A stretch of 64,000 nucleotides of DNA. It comes from Diphasiastrum complanatum. Taxonomy: Eukaryota; Streptophyta; Lycopodiopsida; Lycopodiales; Lycopodiaceae. Within the stretch, counting starts at the first letter, position 1, and every line of letters starts with the position of its first letter. Below, in pieces: positions 45,283-57,400 of the stretch. The notes beneath the pieces are model-generated. The model was not told the origin of the DNA and did not search any database. It saw only the letters and a program-made list of their open reading frames with translations. The translations under genes were made by a program, and so were the position numbers. Location of the stretch: assembly GCA_029204225.1 (NCBI GenBank), contig CM055102.1:39009014-39073013 (forward strand). The letters run 5' to 3'.

Positions 45283-46413
45283 TTTTTTAACATTGGCAAG
45301 ATTGTTAGCACTCGACCACCTATTGCACAAGAAATTAGCACACAACAAAGCTTGATCCCAAAATGGCTTATCAAGGTTAGCACTTAACCTCATGTCTTTG
45401 ACACTTTCACATAAAGTCCTATACTTCCTCTCGGCCACTCCATTTTGTTGTGGGGTCCTTGGTGTTGTATACTCCCTCTTGATCCCATGCTCATCACAAA
45501 AAGCCTTGAACTTGGTAGATACGTACTCACCACCATTGTCACTCATTAAGCACTTGATCCTTGTAGAAAATTAGTTCTCTCTTGCATTCTTGAACTTAAC
45601 AAAGACATCATACACTTCATCCTTGCTCTTTAGTAGATAGATCCAACAAAATCTACTAAAATCATCAATGAAAGTTACATTCATCTTAGATCCACTATTG
45701 CTCACTGTAGTAATTCCATGAATATCCGAATGTACAACTTGAAAAGGCTTTGTAGATCTAATGTGGATACGAAGTCTGTTAAGATCCAAAAAGTTGTTGA
45801 TTTCTTGCATGATATGCAAGAAATGTTGCAAGTGGCTAAGGATAGTATCCAGAGTGCTCAGGATAGAGCTGATCACTAACTCGCATATGTGTAACCACTG
45901 AGTAGATTGAGTTTGTTGTTGCCAACTGCTCCATAACAAATTCAGACTGATATCTAAAAGTAAGTTTCTCAACCAAATTGTTTTCTTTGTAGCTTGAGAG
46001 ACTGCGATATACTCTAATTCTGTAGAAGATAGAGCTATCGAAGACTGCTTGCAATTGTTCCAGGAAATTGGACCATTGTTGAGGAAGAATGTAAATCCAA
46101 AAGTGGATTTACGAGTGTCTACATCTCCTGCCCAACTTGCATATGTAAAACCAATGAGTAAATTGAGTTTGTCATTGTCGACTACTCCATAACAAATGCA
46201 GAAGTCCATAGTAGCTCGAAGATATCTCATGACTCTGATAAGAGCCTTCCAATGTGTCACACCAGGGTTGGTCATATACTGACTTAGGGAGCTGACTGCA
46301 AAAGCTATGTCTGGCCTGGTACAGATCATGGCATACATAAGAGATCCTATAATAGAATGGTGAGGATACTCACGTGTTAAAGTCGTACACATAATTTCCA
46401 TGTCACAACTCAA
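45283..46413 (-). pseudogene. Chimeric copia fragment: RNase H joined to integrase
   Basis: The minus-strand frame from 46413 reads HHSIIGSLMYAMICTRPDIA, then STFGFTFFLNNGPISW and SSTELEYIAVSQATKKTIW, which is the reverse transcriptase connection and RNase H. Then at about 45768 it passes without a break into TKPFQVVHSDIHG, FIDDFSRFCWIYLLKS and, after one stop, MSDNGGEYVSTKFKAFC and TPQQNGVAERKYRTLCES, which is integrase. In copia the order is integrase before RNase H, so two different elements were joined here. The integrase part is of the same family as that at 31204-32063 but keeps the catalytic Glu. Confidence 0.85.
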
Positions 46414-49157
46414 AACTAGATATTTAATGGCTAGGTGAAGCTAAAAACCATGTAATCAACATTTATTTTTGTTTTCTTGTTACACTTATGTAGCATGCAC
46501 TACCTTCATCTTGATTTATGCACCAATAGTTCATGCCTTCTGCAATAGAGAGATGTTAGTTTAATGTTATAATTTATGTAGTTGATTGGAGTTCAACTCC
46601 TTTACAGACAAGTCTTCACCAACATGCCACTTAGTGGAGGACAATGTACGGTAAGTTGTTGGAGCATATGCCTCTACAACCTAGGTTTCTCTTCTTTTAT
46701 GTATAGCCCAAATTAGAGCCTACAGGGTCTAGAGAGACACTATTTATAGACATGCCTCTGTGGTCCACTAAGAAAGTCTTCACCAACATGTTATTGAAGG
46801 ACAATGTACATTAACCTTTTGAAGCATAGCTTCTTACTACATAGGTGGACCTTCTTCAAAAGCATAAACTATTGGAGTGGTGCACTTAACATTCTTATCC
46901 AACTTGGGACCGATATTCAACTTCCTTATCAACCAACAACAAATGCACTATGCTATAGTGCAAAAGGCCTTTTTGAAATTCAAACATAACTAAAAATCCT
47001 TAATTTCAACCTACTAAAATCCAAGATTCCATTTTTTAGTCTTCTTTTTTCCAAATGTGATAATTATTTAAATTTTGTCCAAGATTTAATCTTAGGAAAC
47101 TTTAAACTAAGGACCTCACTTAAACACATTGTCGAGTTGAACCATGACCCTTTCACAGTCATGTTCCAAAGGTCTTGCAAAACCTTCATCAACATAAACT
47201 TGTTGGGCCTTATAACCATTACAACATTGTAAGATAAATAGAAATTATACTATGCACACTAGGAAACATCAATAGAAATTATACTATGCACACTAGGAAA
47301 CGTCACATCGGTGTATTATGTAAACTTAAAAAAGCTTTTCTAGTGTATGCCTCTTTGCTAGTAAAGCATTTGAATTTTGTTTTGTTTGTGCCAACAAGTG
47401 AGCACCTTAATGGTATTGGTATTGAGGTATCTAGTACCTACCCATTTGAAGATACATGTATTCTTGAATGTGCTAACGATCAAGGGTTAAACAATGGGTA
47501 GAAAAGCAAAGGTTCATTTAGTGCTAACTAAATTACTCAGCTAACTGGTGAAAGCTAAATGGTTGGTGGGGCTCACTAACAACACATGGGGCAGGTCCTT
47601 TTTGATACTAGTAATGATGTACATAACCATGCTAGGATATGTCCCATAAAAATCTAGAAATTACACAATTGGCTATTTGTTGGATGTCATCTCAAAAAAC
47701 CTAGAAATTTGAAATTGGTAGGGGATGGCCAACAACAAGTCAAAACATTCATGATTCAAAAAAATCTACAAACTTTAACCAATATATCACTTTCAAACTT
47801 GGTAGGCCTTTTATAATGAGTTAAATGTATTTGCGAGTAGGGTTGGAGGCATTCTAAGTACATGTTACTTGCAACACTATGGGCTCTCATGGATTAGGTA
47901 ATGGTTGTTTGGAAGCCCATTGTAAGGATTATAGAAGTCTTGTCGTGAGCCACATTAGCGGCTAGACAAGAAGATGAGCCATTATGTCCTTACCATGGGC
48001 GCACAAACAATCAATATTGTACCTAATGTGTGTCATGAAAATTTGAAAAAGTTTATGGTCAAGATTTTCAAAATTCCTAAGCTTATGTATTTTCAAGATT
48101 CTATCCATGAGGTTTAAGTATATATGGGAAGGCCCCTGTTTGAGGGCCTTCTTGTGGTGAGGGCGCCCTCACAACGGGGAAGGTGAAGGGTGGGGGCCTT
48201 CCCTGGCATAAAGCATAGCTCAAAAAATGCTAGAAATAAAAGTGTGTCTATTTTTGAAAAGGTTTGAGGACTTTTGCACTTTCTTTACCAGTCAAATTTG
48301 TAGCAAAAAATCAGGTCCATTATTGTGCCCTAAGTTATGGTGGTTGACTCCCCAAACTCGATTTGGACCATTAATTTATGAAAAATTACACATTATGAAA
48401 CATAACATGCGGAGTCTTAATGACTAATGTTAGTGGGCGACCGACCTTGGGTTTTGGATATCAAACTTAGTAACAAGAGACATGTTGATTTCTCGGGTTT
48501 TGATGACAAACCCAACATCAAAAGACAAGCTGATTTCTCGAGTTGTGATGACAAACATAACAACAAGAGGCAAGTTGATTTCTCGGGTTACAGATGACAA
48601 ACATAGTAGCAATAGCCAAGTACCAAATATTTCAACATTTCCGCCCATTAACTCATGCTTTTGGGATTTCGACTCTATAATAGAAAGTCAAAATTTTGAC
48701 TCGATTTTAACGATTTTCATTGTGATTAGCAAGTTGTGCATGCAACATCACACTTGTCGTGGCCATCATGTTTTTTAGCCACAGGTCGACCTTCCTTACA
48801 AATGATGCTAATTGGAACATATAAAGGGCCACATATCAAGACGACATTGGCGAAGGCCCATAAACGCAAAACTCGAACAACCACCAACTCATTGTATTGG
48901 GTGCCACATGCCAGGATGATACGCATCGAGGTTGATAGAATGACGCATGAGACCCTTATGTCATGATATTGGCCTAAGGGCATAGAGTTTGGTTTTAGTT
49001 TGTTGGGGGGTCGTGTGCTGCCTTCAAAGGGGGGTAGGTGGGGGCAAAAAGGTCTTTGTTCTTGAAAATAAAATAAAATCCACCTGTTTTTGAGCGAGAA
49101 CATAAATATAATTAATTAATAAAATATAATTAATTAATAAAATTATTCAATAATTTT
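46414..49157. other. Intergenic with several short tandem repeats
   Basis: No gene is supported. Repeats: a ~75-bp phrase beginning AGTCTTCACCAACATG at 46611 and 46777; a 37-bp tandem, AATAGAAATTATACTATGCA with its tail, at 47233-47306; a 3-copy ~54-bp unit at 48470-48605; and an AT-rich duplicated TATAATTAATTAATAAAA at 49110-49143. Confidence 0.55.
48470..48605 (+). repeat. ~54-bp minisatellite, 3 copies
   Basis: Units contain TTGATTTCTCGGGTT(or GAGTTG) and GATGACAAAC followed by AACAACAAGAGACA-like words. The frame across it is open only because the unit length is near a multiple of three. Confidence 0.8.
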
Positions 49158-50685
49158 TGTTCGTCAATAATGGGGCTTGGTTGGCTCGTCTTTATGGACG
49201 TTTCTCGTTTCCTTTCTATTCTTCTTCGTCTTTATCGGGAACGAGAGCTGGCGATGCTGGCTGAATTGATGATGGAGACGACGACGAGGGACGGAGATGA
49301 AGACGATGACAATGGCTGCAATCGTTCTAGCTATGTCGTTTTACCGACCTTTTCCTAAGAATTCCTTCTTGTGCATTGCGTTTTTCTTGGTCTGCGTGTT
49401 AATTTTTCCTTTTCATCACCTGTTTGTTAAGCGTGCTCAAGAATCGGCGCTCTGGCATAGACGTTGGTTCTTTTGTTTGTCTGTTTTTCAACTTTCTAGA
49501 TTTCTTTCTTGTTCCGCGCACTCCTCCTGCCCCGTCCGTACAAGCAAATCTGCGAGTGGTAAAGATGAGTGAGTTTTAATGTTCTTGATTCTCTCTAGAA
49601 AGCGCAGCAGTTGTGAATCAAGCGTTCCTACGTGCTAGAAGTTTTTTTTTAGTCCAAAAGCTTAATAGAAAAGGACGAAGGTAACAGAATGATGCATCCA
49701 TTCTTGTGAAGAGCTCACTAGCTTGGCTGCTACTTTAAATCCTTTTTATTCCACGTGTGCCCCTCAAGCGTTTCACCCACTGCAACGCAATGAACTGTTG
49801 TTGTGTGAAAGAGTGCATGAAGCAAAAGACATGTTCCCATGGACTTTCAATGACATCGCTAGCTTACGCCGTACAGAAACTTGTGACATGGTACTTTAGA
49901 TTGCTGTTCCAAGCTTTGTAGTAACTGATAGATAGCAGGTAATCATTTACTACATCGGAAAAGTGGCTGCGCGTTTTACTTCCGAACCTTTTGCTGTCGT
50001 GTCCAAAAGTATCGTCTGCTGGTCATTATTCAAATTGGTTAAGTTTCATGACTATGCTTGAGTAGGTGGTCTCAATATTATCACAATTCACAATTTTAAT
50101 ACCTTTTAGCCGCATTGAACGTTGGGCGCACATAATTCGCTACTTTTTTTAAATCTATATAAAATTTTCATCCATGAGGCTACCCTATTCATCACGCTTT
50201 TAGCGGATATTCTCGAGTGTAATTAGTCCAAAGAAGACCTCCTGAATTCAAACAGACAGTTTATCCCTTTGTCTTAATATCTTTGACACCAGCTAATTCC
50301 AAAATCAGCTACTTGGTATCAATTTCTGCAACCTTTATTTTCATGTATGCTAGCAGAAGATATTCTCATGTATGCTAGCAGAAGAGCAATCTGCAAATCG
50401 TTCGGGAGCCATACTTTTTAAATCCGTGTTACTCTATGTATATATTGCGTATATATAATAAATCTTTTGCCTGTTTATGTTAAACCGATCAGAGAAAATA
50501 GTGGGGCCCGTTGCCATGAAAAATGTCTTCCAACAATTACACTGAGCATAAGCCGGACTAGTTTGTCAGGTCTGGTCATACAAAGTTCAAGCACTGCACA
50601 ACATACACCAATTACATGCAGGGTGGATAATTAGTCTTTTAGGAAGTGCAAATCTTCTTTTGACTGCACATAATAGGATTTCAAG
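49158..50685 (+). promoter_or_regulatory. Candidate leader/5' UTR region of the small membrane-protein gene
   Basis: A shift from AT-rich DNA to CT/GA-rich, higher-GC sequence at 49158-49570 is typical of a plant 5' UTR exon. A possible splice donor (GAGTG|GTAAAG, near 49559) and a good acceptor directly before the ATG at 50686 (TTTCAAG|ATG) would define a leader intron of about 1.1 kb. Two frames inside (49170-49358 and 49297-49572) have no recognisable product. All of this is inference from composition and splice-site form. Confidence 0.35.
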
Positions 50686-53600
50686 ATGCAGACGCATAAT
50701 TTACAGAGCCCTGCTCCGGAGACCATTGAGTGGGGCGCACATCCTCTGCCGCAAAGTCAACCTAAAATTCAAACGTCAACTTACAATAGACCTAGTGATG
50801 CAACTGCAAATGCTGTCTCCTTTGGTTTTATTGCTACTGCAATTCTAATTTCTATCTTTCTAGTAGTAGCAATCTTTGAAAGACTTCTGCGCTATAGGCC
50901 ACCTTCGGATTCAGTTACCACACAACAGAACACACATTTGGAGCTTTCAGGAGTAACGGGGACAAGTTTACGAATCGAGAAACCAGATGAGCAAAAATCT
51001 GTGAGTATTTCTGCCTCAAAGCCTAGTTTCTTTACAAAAAAAAAATTTATTACAATTTTCTAGGATTATAGGGTAAAGTTTGCACATATTTGAACTCAAG
51101 CCTCATCCAAACTTCAAAATCTGCATTTTATGCCATTGGAACTTGTACATGGAATTTGTTTGGACTTCAAAGTTACAAACTACCATTTATTTCTTGTCTT
51201 TGCCACGCACTATGGCCCTGCTGTGCCTTGCACAAGATCCACTCTGCCTTACTCCTCCACAAACTGCTCTCTTTAACTGTTGGAAAGTTGCTAAGAATCC
51301 AAAGACTTTGGTATGGCTGTGCTCCTCTTATCACCAACTATGCTCCTTTCGAGTTAAGCTCATAGGTCTATCTATGAAGTATCTTAACCTCAATAACAGA
51401 CACAATGGATGAAAGCTTGAAGGGAACTAGCCATAGAAGCATCAACAATACAAGGAAAGCTTAAGCATAACAAGAGACCGAAGTTAGGAACTCCAAATTC
51501 TTGACTCAGAGAGGAGGGCGTGGGCCTTGTTGAGGGTGAATCCTCTCTTACATAAATAGAAACTATTGAGGTGTCACCACCAACTTGAGTGCCACATGGC
51601 ATGCACAGTTGGCGACTTGGACCCAACTTGCACCTACTTATTTTAACTTACAAGGAGGGGTACAATGTATTTACTATCAAATTGCTCCCATGACAAATGC
51701 AACCATGTAAGTGCCTAGAGCCACTAGAGGTAAAATAAGCATTATATCTCAACACTAATAATTGCAAATGAGTGAAGAACTTCTAAATTTTCACAAAATT
51801 AAGAAATGAAGATGGATCATATTTAGGAAAGGTTTGTGCATTGCTTTGGTGAAGATTCTACGTGAAACATATGGGATATTTGAAAGAAAAAAAATTGAAC
51901 AAATAATTGAATTGCTTTTGCTGTTTTTTTTGTGATTCAAATTGGCTGATTTTTGTTCAAACTGGAATCGTAGTTCAAAGCACAATTTAGTGAAACACAT
52001 GTCATGTCAATTTCCGACTATAGAGAATGGCATTTGAGCCCCTCCTAGTATTGAACTTCACTACGTTATCTGTGCCTCACAATTGATCACGCTTGTTGTA
52101 GCCTCTCTAAGACTATAACCTCAAATTTGTGCATAAGCATGAGTCTAAATAATGCATGTGTATGTTTGTTGGAACATCTTGCCCATTCTTGACATTCTTT
52201 AGGACAACATGGATAAGCTTCCCAAAATTGCAAGGTGACAAATGTTCCACTTTTTGATTTGGTTAGTATCTAAGGTTAACGAGTTGCAACTTAATGTCAT
52301 GCCTAAGAGTTTGAAATTAAAGTGCTGATGATTGATTGGACCAATGTACATGTTGTAAGTTGTTCATGATCTTTGTATATTGTAAAAGCTGGCATGGTGA
52401 TGGGCCTTGCGAATGACACAATAAGCATGACACTCGCAAATAATTTGTACATCAGGATTTTGTAAAAGAGGAGGTGCATCACAAGTATTTGAACATCTAA
52501 TTGGAGAATCTCACATACGAACTAGCCAATTTTACTTGCCTTTATTGACACATTCTTTTATTATAAATCTCCACCTCAGTGCTTCCTAGATAAGGGTAAA
52601 AAAAACTGCTGAGACAGTCTTGTATTGATGGAAGTGAAGGGATATACCTAGAAGTTAAGTTTATGTATCCTCCCTTGGAGATATAGAGGAATATTTGCTT
52701 TTCCAAAAGGAAGTGGTAAGGTGTACACTGTACATGTGAGTGAACTTCGGAAAAACTTCAATCTCTCCTCTGACAACGTGACTGAGACAACATTCCTCAT
52801 TGGCGGACTGCTTGCCGTAGAACTCCTACGTACCCCTCAAACCCATGTTATGGTGTCTTTGTAATGCTGCCTCAATCTACTCTCAAAATTCTGGATCCTG
52901 GTGGATGTTTCTGCTTGTAGGGTTTGCTTACGAAGCTGCTCATTCTCCTTATGTAGGCTGGCAAATGCCTTTCTCGTGGGAGCATTCAATGCACTGGTTT
53001 GCGTATATTCATATGAGCCCATATTATGTTGGATTTCTAGCTGGAGAATATGGCTAACCCTCTCTTTTAGGTTTAGCGATGTTGGAGCTGGAGATGGAGA
53101 GTATGGCTTACCTTCTTTCTTAGGTTTAGCCATTTGGAGATAAATGACAAAGTAGGGCCTCAATTGATAGTTAGCTAACACATGAGAAATGATGTTCATA
53201 TCTTAGAAGCCCGTTCCGACCAAAATGGGTCGGAACGTTCCGTTCTGTCCGTTCCGAAACGTACTGGGTCGGAACGAGTTTGTTTACAATGTAGAAAAAA
53301 AAACATAATACGCTGGTTTTCCGCAGAATCTATTGAGGTAACACCCTGCTGTCCCGCCACTTCACCATTTCAGAACACCTGGTGGCCCGCGACTTCACGA
53401 TTCACAACAGCGAGCAGGGATTTAGCACCACATACGCAACAGCTCATTTTTATCGTTTGTCACTTCAATTTCACAAGAGAATGATCATTTGTTGCATACT
53501 GCTAGCCTCAGATAGATTCCGCTAGCCTCAGATAAAGCTTCAAATAATCTATCTTGGTGTCTTCTTTGATAATTTTTTCTTACCTGATAGATACTGCTAG

Positions 53601-54464
53601 CCTCAGATAGATTCCACTAGCCTCAGATAAATCGGATAAAGCAGATTCCGTTCTATCTTGGTGTCTTCTTTGATAATTTGAAAAGGTAATAGAAGAATGG
53701 ATCTTCTATAATTGATAATAATTAGAACGGATTAAATATTAAAGTGTAAAAATCCTTTGTATAAAAAACGTATTTTTTTTACTTTTTTTTGACGATTCGT
53801 TCCGGAACGGAACGTGTTCTGGAACGCGTTCCGTTCCGGAACGGGCAACTAAGGTTCATATATAATGTGTAAGCTTAATCCAAAGAGTCTAAATTAGACA
53901 GTATCAATCATGAGGTTTTTGCATCGCTTTATGTGACAAAAGTAATCATTCAACTTCTGTGCTGACTAGCTAGAAGTGCAAGAGAGGACCACCTTACCTG
54001 AGGTTTTTTGTTCCCTGATTATGCAAACCTAAAGAATTGGCCTTCGAACTTCAAAGCTTTTTTTATGAGGATTTTGTATGTAAGAGTTTACTACCGAGTG
54101 TCAGTTACCTTTGAAAATTCTGCTTGAGATTTTTGTCTGAGAATAATGTGGTTTGTTGGTTTCTTTTTGTAAGAAGAGGCTCTATTTGGCAACTGATTCA
54201 AGCATTCAATATCTTGTAAATGCATGTTTTTAAGGCAGTTGTTTGGTCCTCAATGGTACATGTTCTTTTTGTCTTATCCTGTGTTGTTTGTCAACTTCAT
54301 TTAGTGTGTGTAGACAGGTATTTATCAGTATAATCTTTACTCTTATACCTTCACAGGAAATTGATTACGCCAAAGGAGTTTCAGTACTCATGCCAGGCCA
54401 AGTGATCCCCTCTTACATTGCACGACCGGTTCCCTTTCCAGGTTCTCCCGAAGTTTTGCACTAA
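50686..54464 (+). CDS. Small single-pass membrane protein, two exons, 140 aa
   Basis: Exon 1 is 50686-51000 and exon 2 is 54357-54464, joined by a GT-AG intron in phase 0 (donor TCT|GTGAGT, acceptor CCTTCACAG|GAA). Exon 1 encodes a proline-rich N-terminus with IEWGAHPLP, then one membrane segment (about residues 44-64, SFGFIATAILISIFLVVAIF) followed by ERLLRYRPP. Exon 2 encodes EIDYAKGVSVLMPGQVIPSY and ends IARPVPFPG...VLH. The layout (SFGF.ATAILIS.FL..AIFE, then VSVLMPG..IP..IA.P.P.P) is that of an uncharacterised land-plant family of small transmembrane proteins that I recognise by pattern. The positive residues after the segment suggest a cytosolic C-terminus. Function unknown. Intact exons with correct splice sites argue for a working gene. 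Confidence 0.8.
52837..53133 (-). CDS. Intronic antisense ORF, hypothetical coiled-coil protein
   Basis: Starting at the internal Met, the frame reads MAKPKKEGKPYSPSPAPTSL, then LKERVSHILQLEIQHNMG, and has a heptad-like KAFASLHKENEQLRKQTLQ, ending IQNFESRLRQHYKD. About 98 residues, polar and Lys/Glu-rich, likely helical or coiled coil. I do not recognise it. Its location inside an intron on the opposite strand suggests a transposed or captured fragment, or a chance frame. Confidence 0.3.
   Translation of the reverse strand: MAKPKKEGKPYSPSPAPTSLNLKERVSHILQLEIQHNMGSYEYTQTSALNAPTRKAFASLHKENEQLRKQTLQAETSTRIQNFESRLRQHYKDTITWV
53194..53201. repeat. Target-site duplication GTTCATAT, left
   Basis: Exact match to 53854-53861. 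Confidence 0.9.
53202..53853. mobile_element. Non-autonomous hAT-like DNA transposon in the intron
   Basis: The exact 8-bp duplication GTTCATAT flanks both ends (53194-53201 and 53854-53861). Terminal inverted repeats start CTTAG(AA/TT)GCCCGTTCCG, 15 of 17 positions matching. Subterminal regions are crowded with GTTCCG/CGGAAC words in both orientations, likely transposase-binding sites. There is no transposase gene. An internal duplication (CTGCTAGCCTCAGATAGATT and neighbours, 53495-53560 and 53596-53700) accounts for much of its length. An 8-bp duplication is the hallmark of the hAT superfamily. Confidence 0.88.
53854..53861. repeat. Target-site duplication GTTCATAT, right
   Basis: Exact match to 53194-53201. 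Confidence 0.9.
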
Positions 54465-57400
54465 GCAATTCAGGAGCGTGTTATCATCTGACCTGAGGTT
54501 TGCAACTACTTTTGTGCCACTCTTCTCATTAGAAAAATATTCTCATGTTGTCCATTTTGGCAACGCTCAATATCTAGCGGTTCAAGAGGGCAGGAAATTG
54601 AACTCGTTCCATCCAAAGGCACATGGTGTAACCAGAAGTTTGTTGCTTTCTACATATTGCTGAAGTATTTTGAGTTTTAATCTCGGACTCTGTAACACAG
54701 GAGGATCATTCAGTTTTTGATGCTTTAGTCCTATCATCTTTTGAAGAGAATGTGCTGGCAAAAATCATCTCTGTACATCATTCTCCTCAAAAATGATTCT
54801 AGGTGTTGTCTCTGAGTACGTCTCAAGGTATAATTCATTTGGGACTAGATGGCAAAGGTATTTGTGACGTTAGAAATAAAGACTGTTTTCAAATTGAGCT
54901 GCCACATTGTTATTTTTCTGTTTGAATATAGCCATTCCTATTTTTCAAATCAAATCGTAATAAATCCACTACGAGTTGATAGTATTTTGCTGGTACTGTC
55001 AAATCTGGTATTTTCACTTTGATTGTTAAGATTCTAGTACTACTAGTTAGGGATATCCTTTTGTTTCTTTTACACTTGCAAGCGTCGCACAGGATTTTGG
55101 AATTTCAACATCCTTCAGTATCAGCAATTTCAAGCTGGTTGCAGATTGTCCTTTCCATACTGATGATCGCAAATTTGACAGGCATATGTTGATTGATTTG
55201 AGGGTTTGGTATTTCTTTCATCTTCTGCAGTATATCTGCATAGGATGTGTGCAAGGCATTACTTATTTGGAAACCTTACTGACTGATTAGAAATCATTGT
55301 AGTTTGCCTGTCTTGTAGACTCAAATACAAACATGCTTGGCCTGTTAAATTTTTATTGCTTGAATGATGTTTTTGGTCAAAATGTTCTGGTAAAGCGTGT
55401 TTTAATTAGAAAAACTATTACTTGTCCCTATTGCGTTAGTGCTGAAATGAAGTATGCAAACTTTTACCATTTTGACGAGTGCATAGTTTGATTGCTTAGA
55501 AGAAAGAACATTTGTTCAATCAGCAATACATGAGTGCAAGATAGGTGGGAGAATGGAGCATTGTCCATGTCTTGAGAGGAGGGTGTGGAAGGACTGAGAG
55601 CAGGGTAAAATGGGTGCATGAAGCAACGATCAGGTCTGATGTGAAAGTTGGAATAGATGGCATGATTGTTTTATATCTAGCGCATATTTATTTCTTTACA
55701 ACGGTCAACAATAGTCACAGGCCTCTTGAGTATGGAAGATATTAAACACAACTGGCAAAAGTTTAAAGTTTGATATTTTCCAGGAGTTTTTGGGCAAAGG
55801 GTTTTGTTTGTTTTACTTGACATTGAACCGTGCTTTGAAGGTGATCTTATCTAATTGATTGTGTTTCATCTTTAGATATTTTAACACTTTCTCTATAGAA
55901 AATATTGACGACATCTTAGAAATTTAAGTTTGGATGGCACACTTCCACCAATGTTTTGCTCTCTGCTACATTTAGGACTCTCTTCAATCTAAATAGATTT
56001 GTCTATCTCTCAACTTACGGACTTCGGTGTCCTTGCATGTCAAAAAAGCATGAGTATGGTGGAAGCTTTATCTCTTCAATTCAGATAAGCGTTATTACAA
56101 AGTTGTTGCATACCACACTAGTACAAAAAATGAGGTGGTGATTTTGTCTTTGACTTTATGAGTGCCTTCAATATTGTGATGAGCCAGCTAGTCGGTTGGG
56201 ATCAATATGCATGAAGAAGTAAAGTGCGTCACCCTATTATGTTCACTTCTAGTTTCGTGGGACAATCTTGTAGTGACCATACACATTAATACTACGAATA
56301 CTTTGAAGCCCTCTTCTTCTTCACTGGATTTTTGGATCTTCCTTTGGACTTAAAACATCGTCCTTCGAAATAGTATTGTTCTCTTTCAAAGAGTCATCTA
56401 GTTTAAAGCTACTAGGGTTGACAAAGACAAGTCAATCGCAGTTGATTCTTCCACACAATGTTCAACTGATTCATAGACTTTTGTAGGCTGCATTCAAAAT
56501 CTTCTAAATTAGGTTTCCATATGGCTACATGCTAATTTTAGCCATCTATTTACATCAACGGTCTAGATTCAATTGCTCAAGAATCAACTAATAGCATTGC
56601 ATTCTATGTGAAAGATGATTGGAAAGATGAACTCGGCCCCTTCGTTGCTGATTTCACATGTGTGACAATTGCACTTTGACTTTGGTTAAGTGCTTAATTT
56701 GGCCCCCAAGTTGGCCTCAAGTTGGTGTATGTATATATTCCACATTTTTCACAATTTAGGACATGTGATCAATTCAATGGTATTATATCACTTGAAATGC
56801 AATTATAATTGAGTTTTAGAATAATTGAAAGACAAATTGGAGTGCTACCCCCTTGTGCTCTAGTTTCACTAGGCTTTAATGGCTCCTAAATTTCACCGAT
56901 TGTCAAAATAGCATAATTTTTTTTGGTTAAGCTGGAATGTCGTCTTTGTAATGGTTGCATTCCACATGAGATTTGATAATTCTCCACTTTGTTGTAAACT
57001 CTTTGTTATCTGGTATTGTCAATGTAGCGATACATTTTTTTTTTCTCCAAATTTGGAGTTAAGCAAGAATGCTAAGAACAGGCCAATTCTAGTGACTAAG
57101 GCCAATTCTAGTGTTAGTCATCCAAGGGCCAATTCTAGTGACTAAAGGCCAATTCTAGTGTTAGTCATACCCCTTGGATTTTTTTTGAGTTGTTTTTTCA
57201 CAGTGAAAAAATATGGCTTTCAAAACAAATTGTGAACTTCCCTTCTTTAAATTTTAAAGTGAACATTTTTAAAAGAAGTCGAAGGCCAACTTCCTTTTAA
57301 TGCTTGAAAATTGAAATGTGTGGACCCAAAAAATGAGGTTTATTGATTTTGTAAGAGATGAAGTAATTTGATTTGTTGGCACAATTATGACTCATATCTC

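Larger units (their letters stand above)
51001..54356 (+). other. 3,356-bp intron
   Basis: It is bounded by GTGAGT and CTTCACAG. It contains a hAT-like element (53202-53853) and a minus-strand ORF (52837-53133), and no other recognisable exon. Confidence 0.75.

Noticed and set aside
49297-49572. 91-codon frame with hydrophobic stretches upstream of the membrane-protein gene
   Set aside because: It overlaps another frame, has no family resemblance and sits in what looks like leader sequence.
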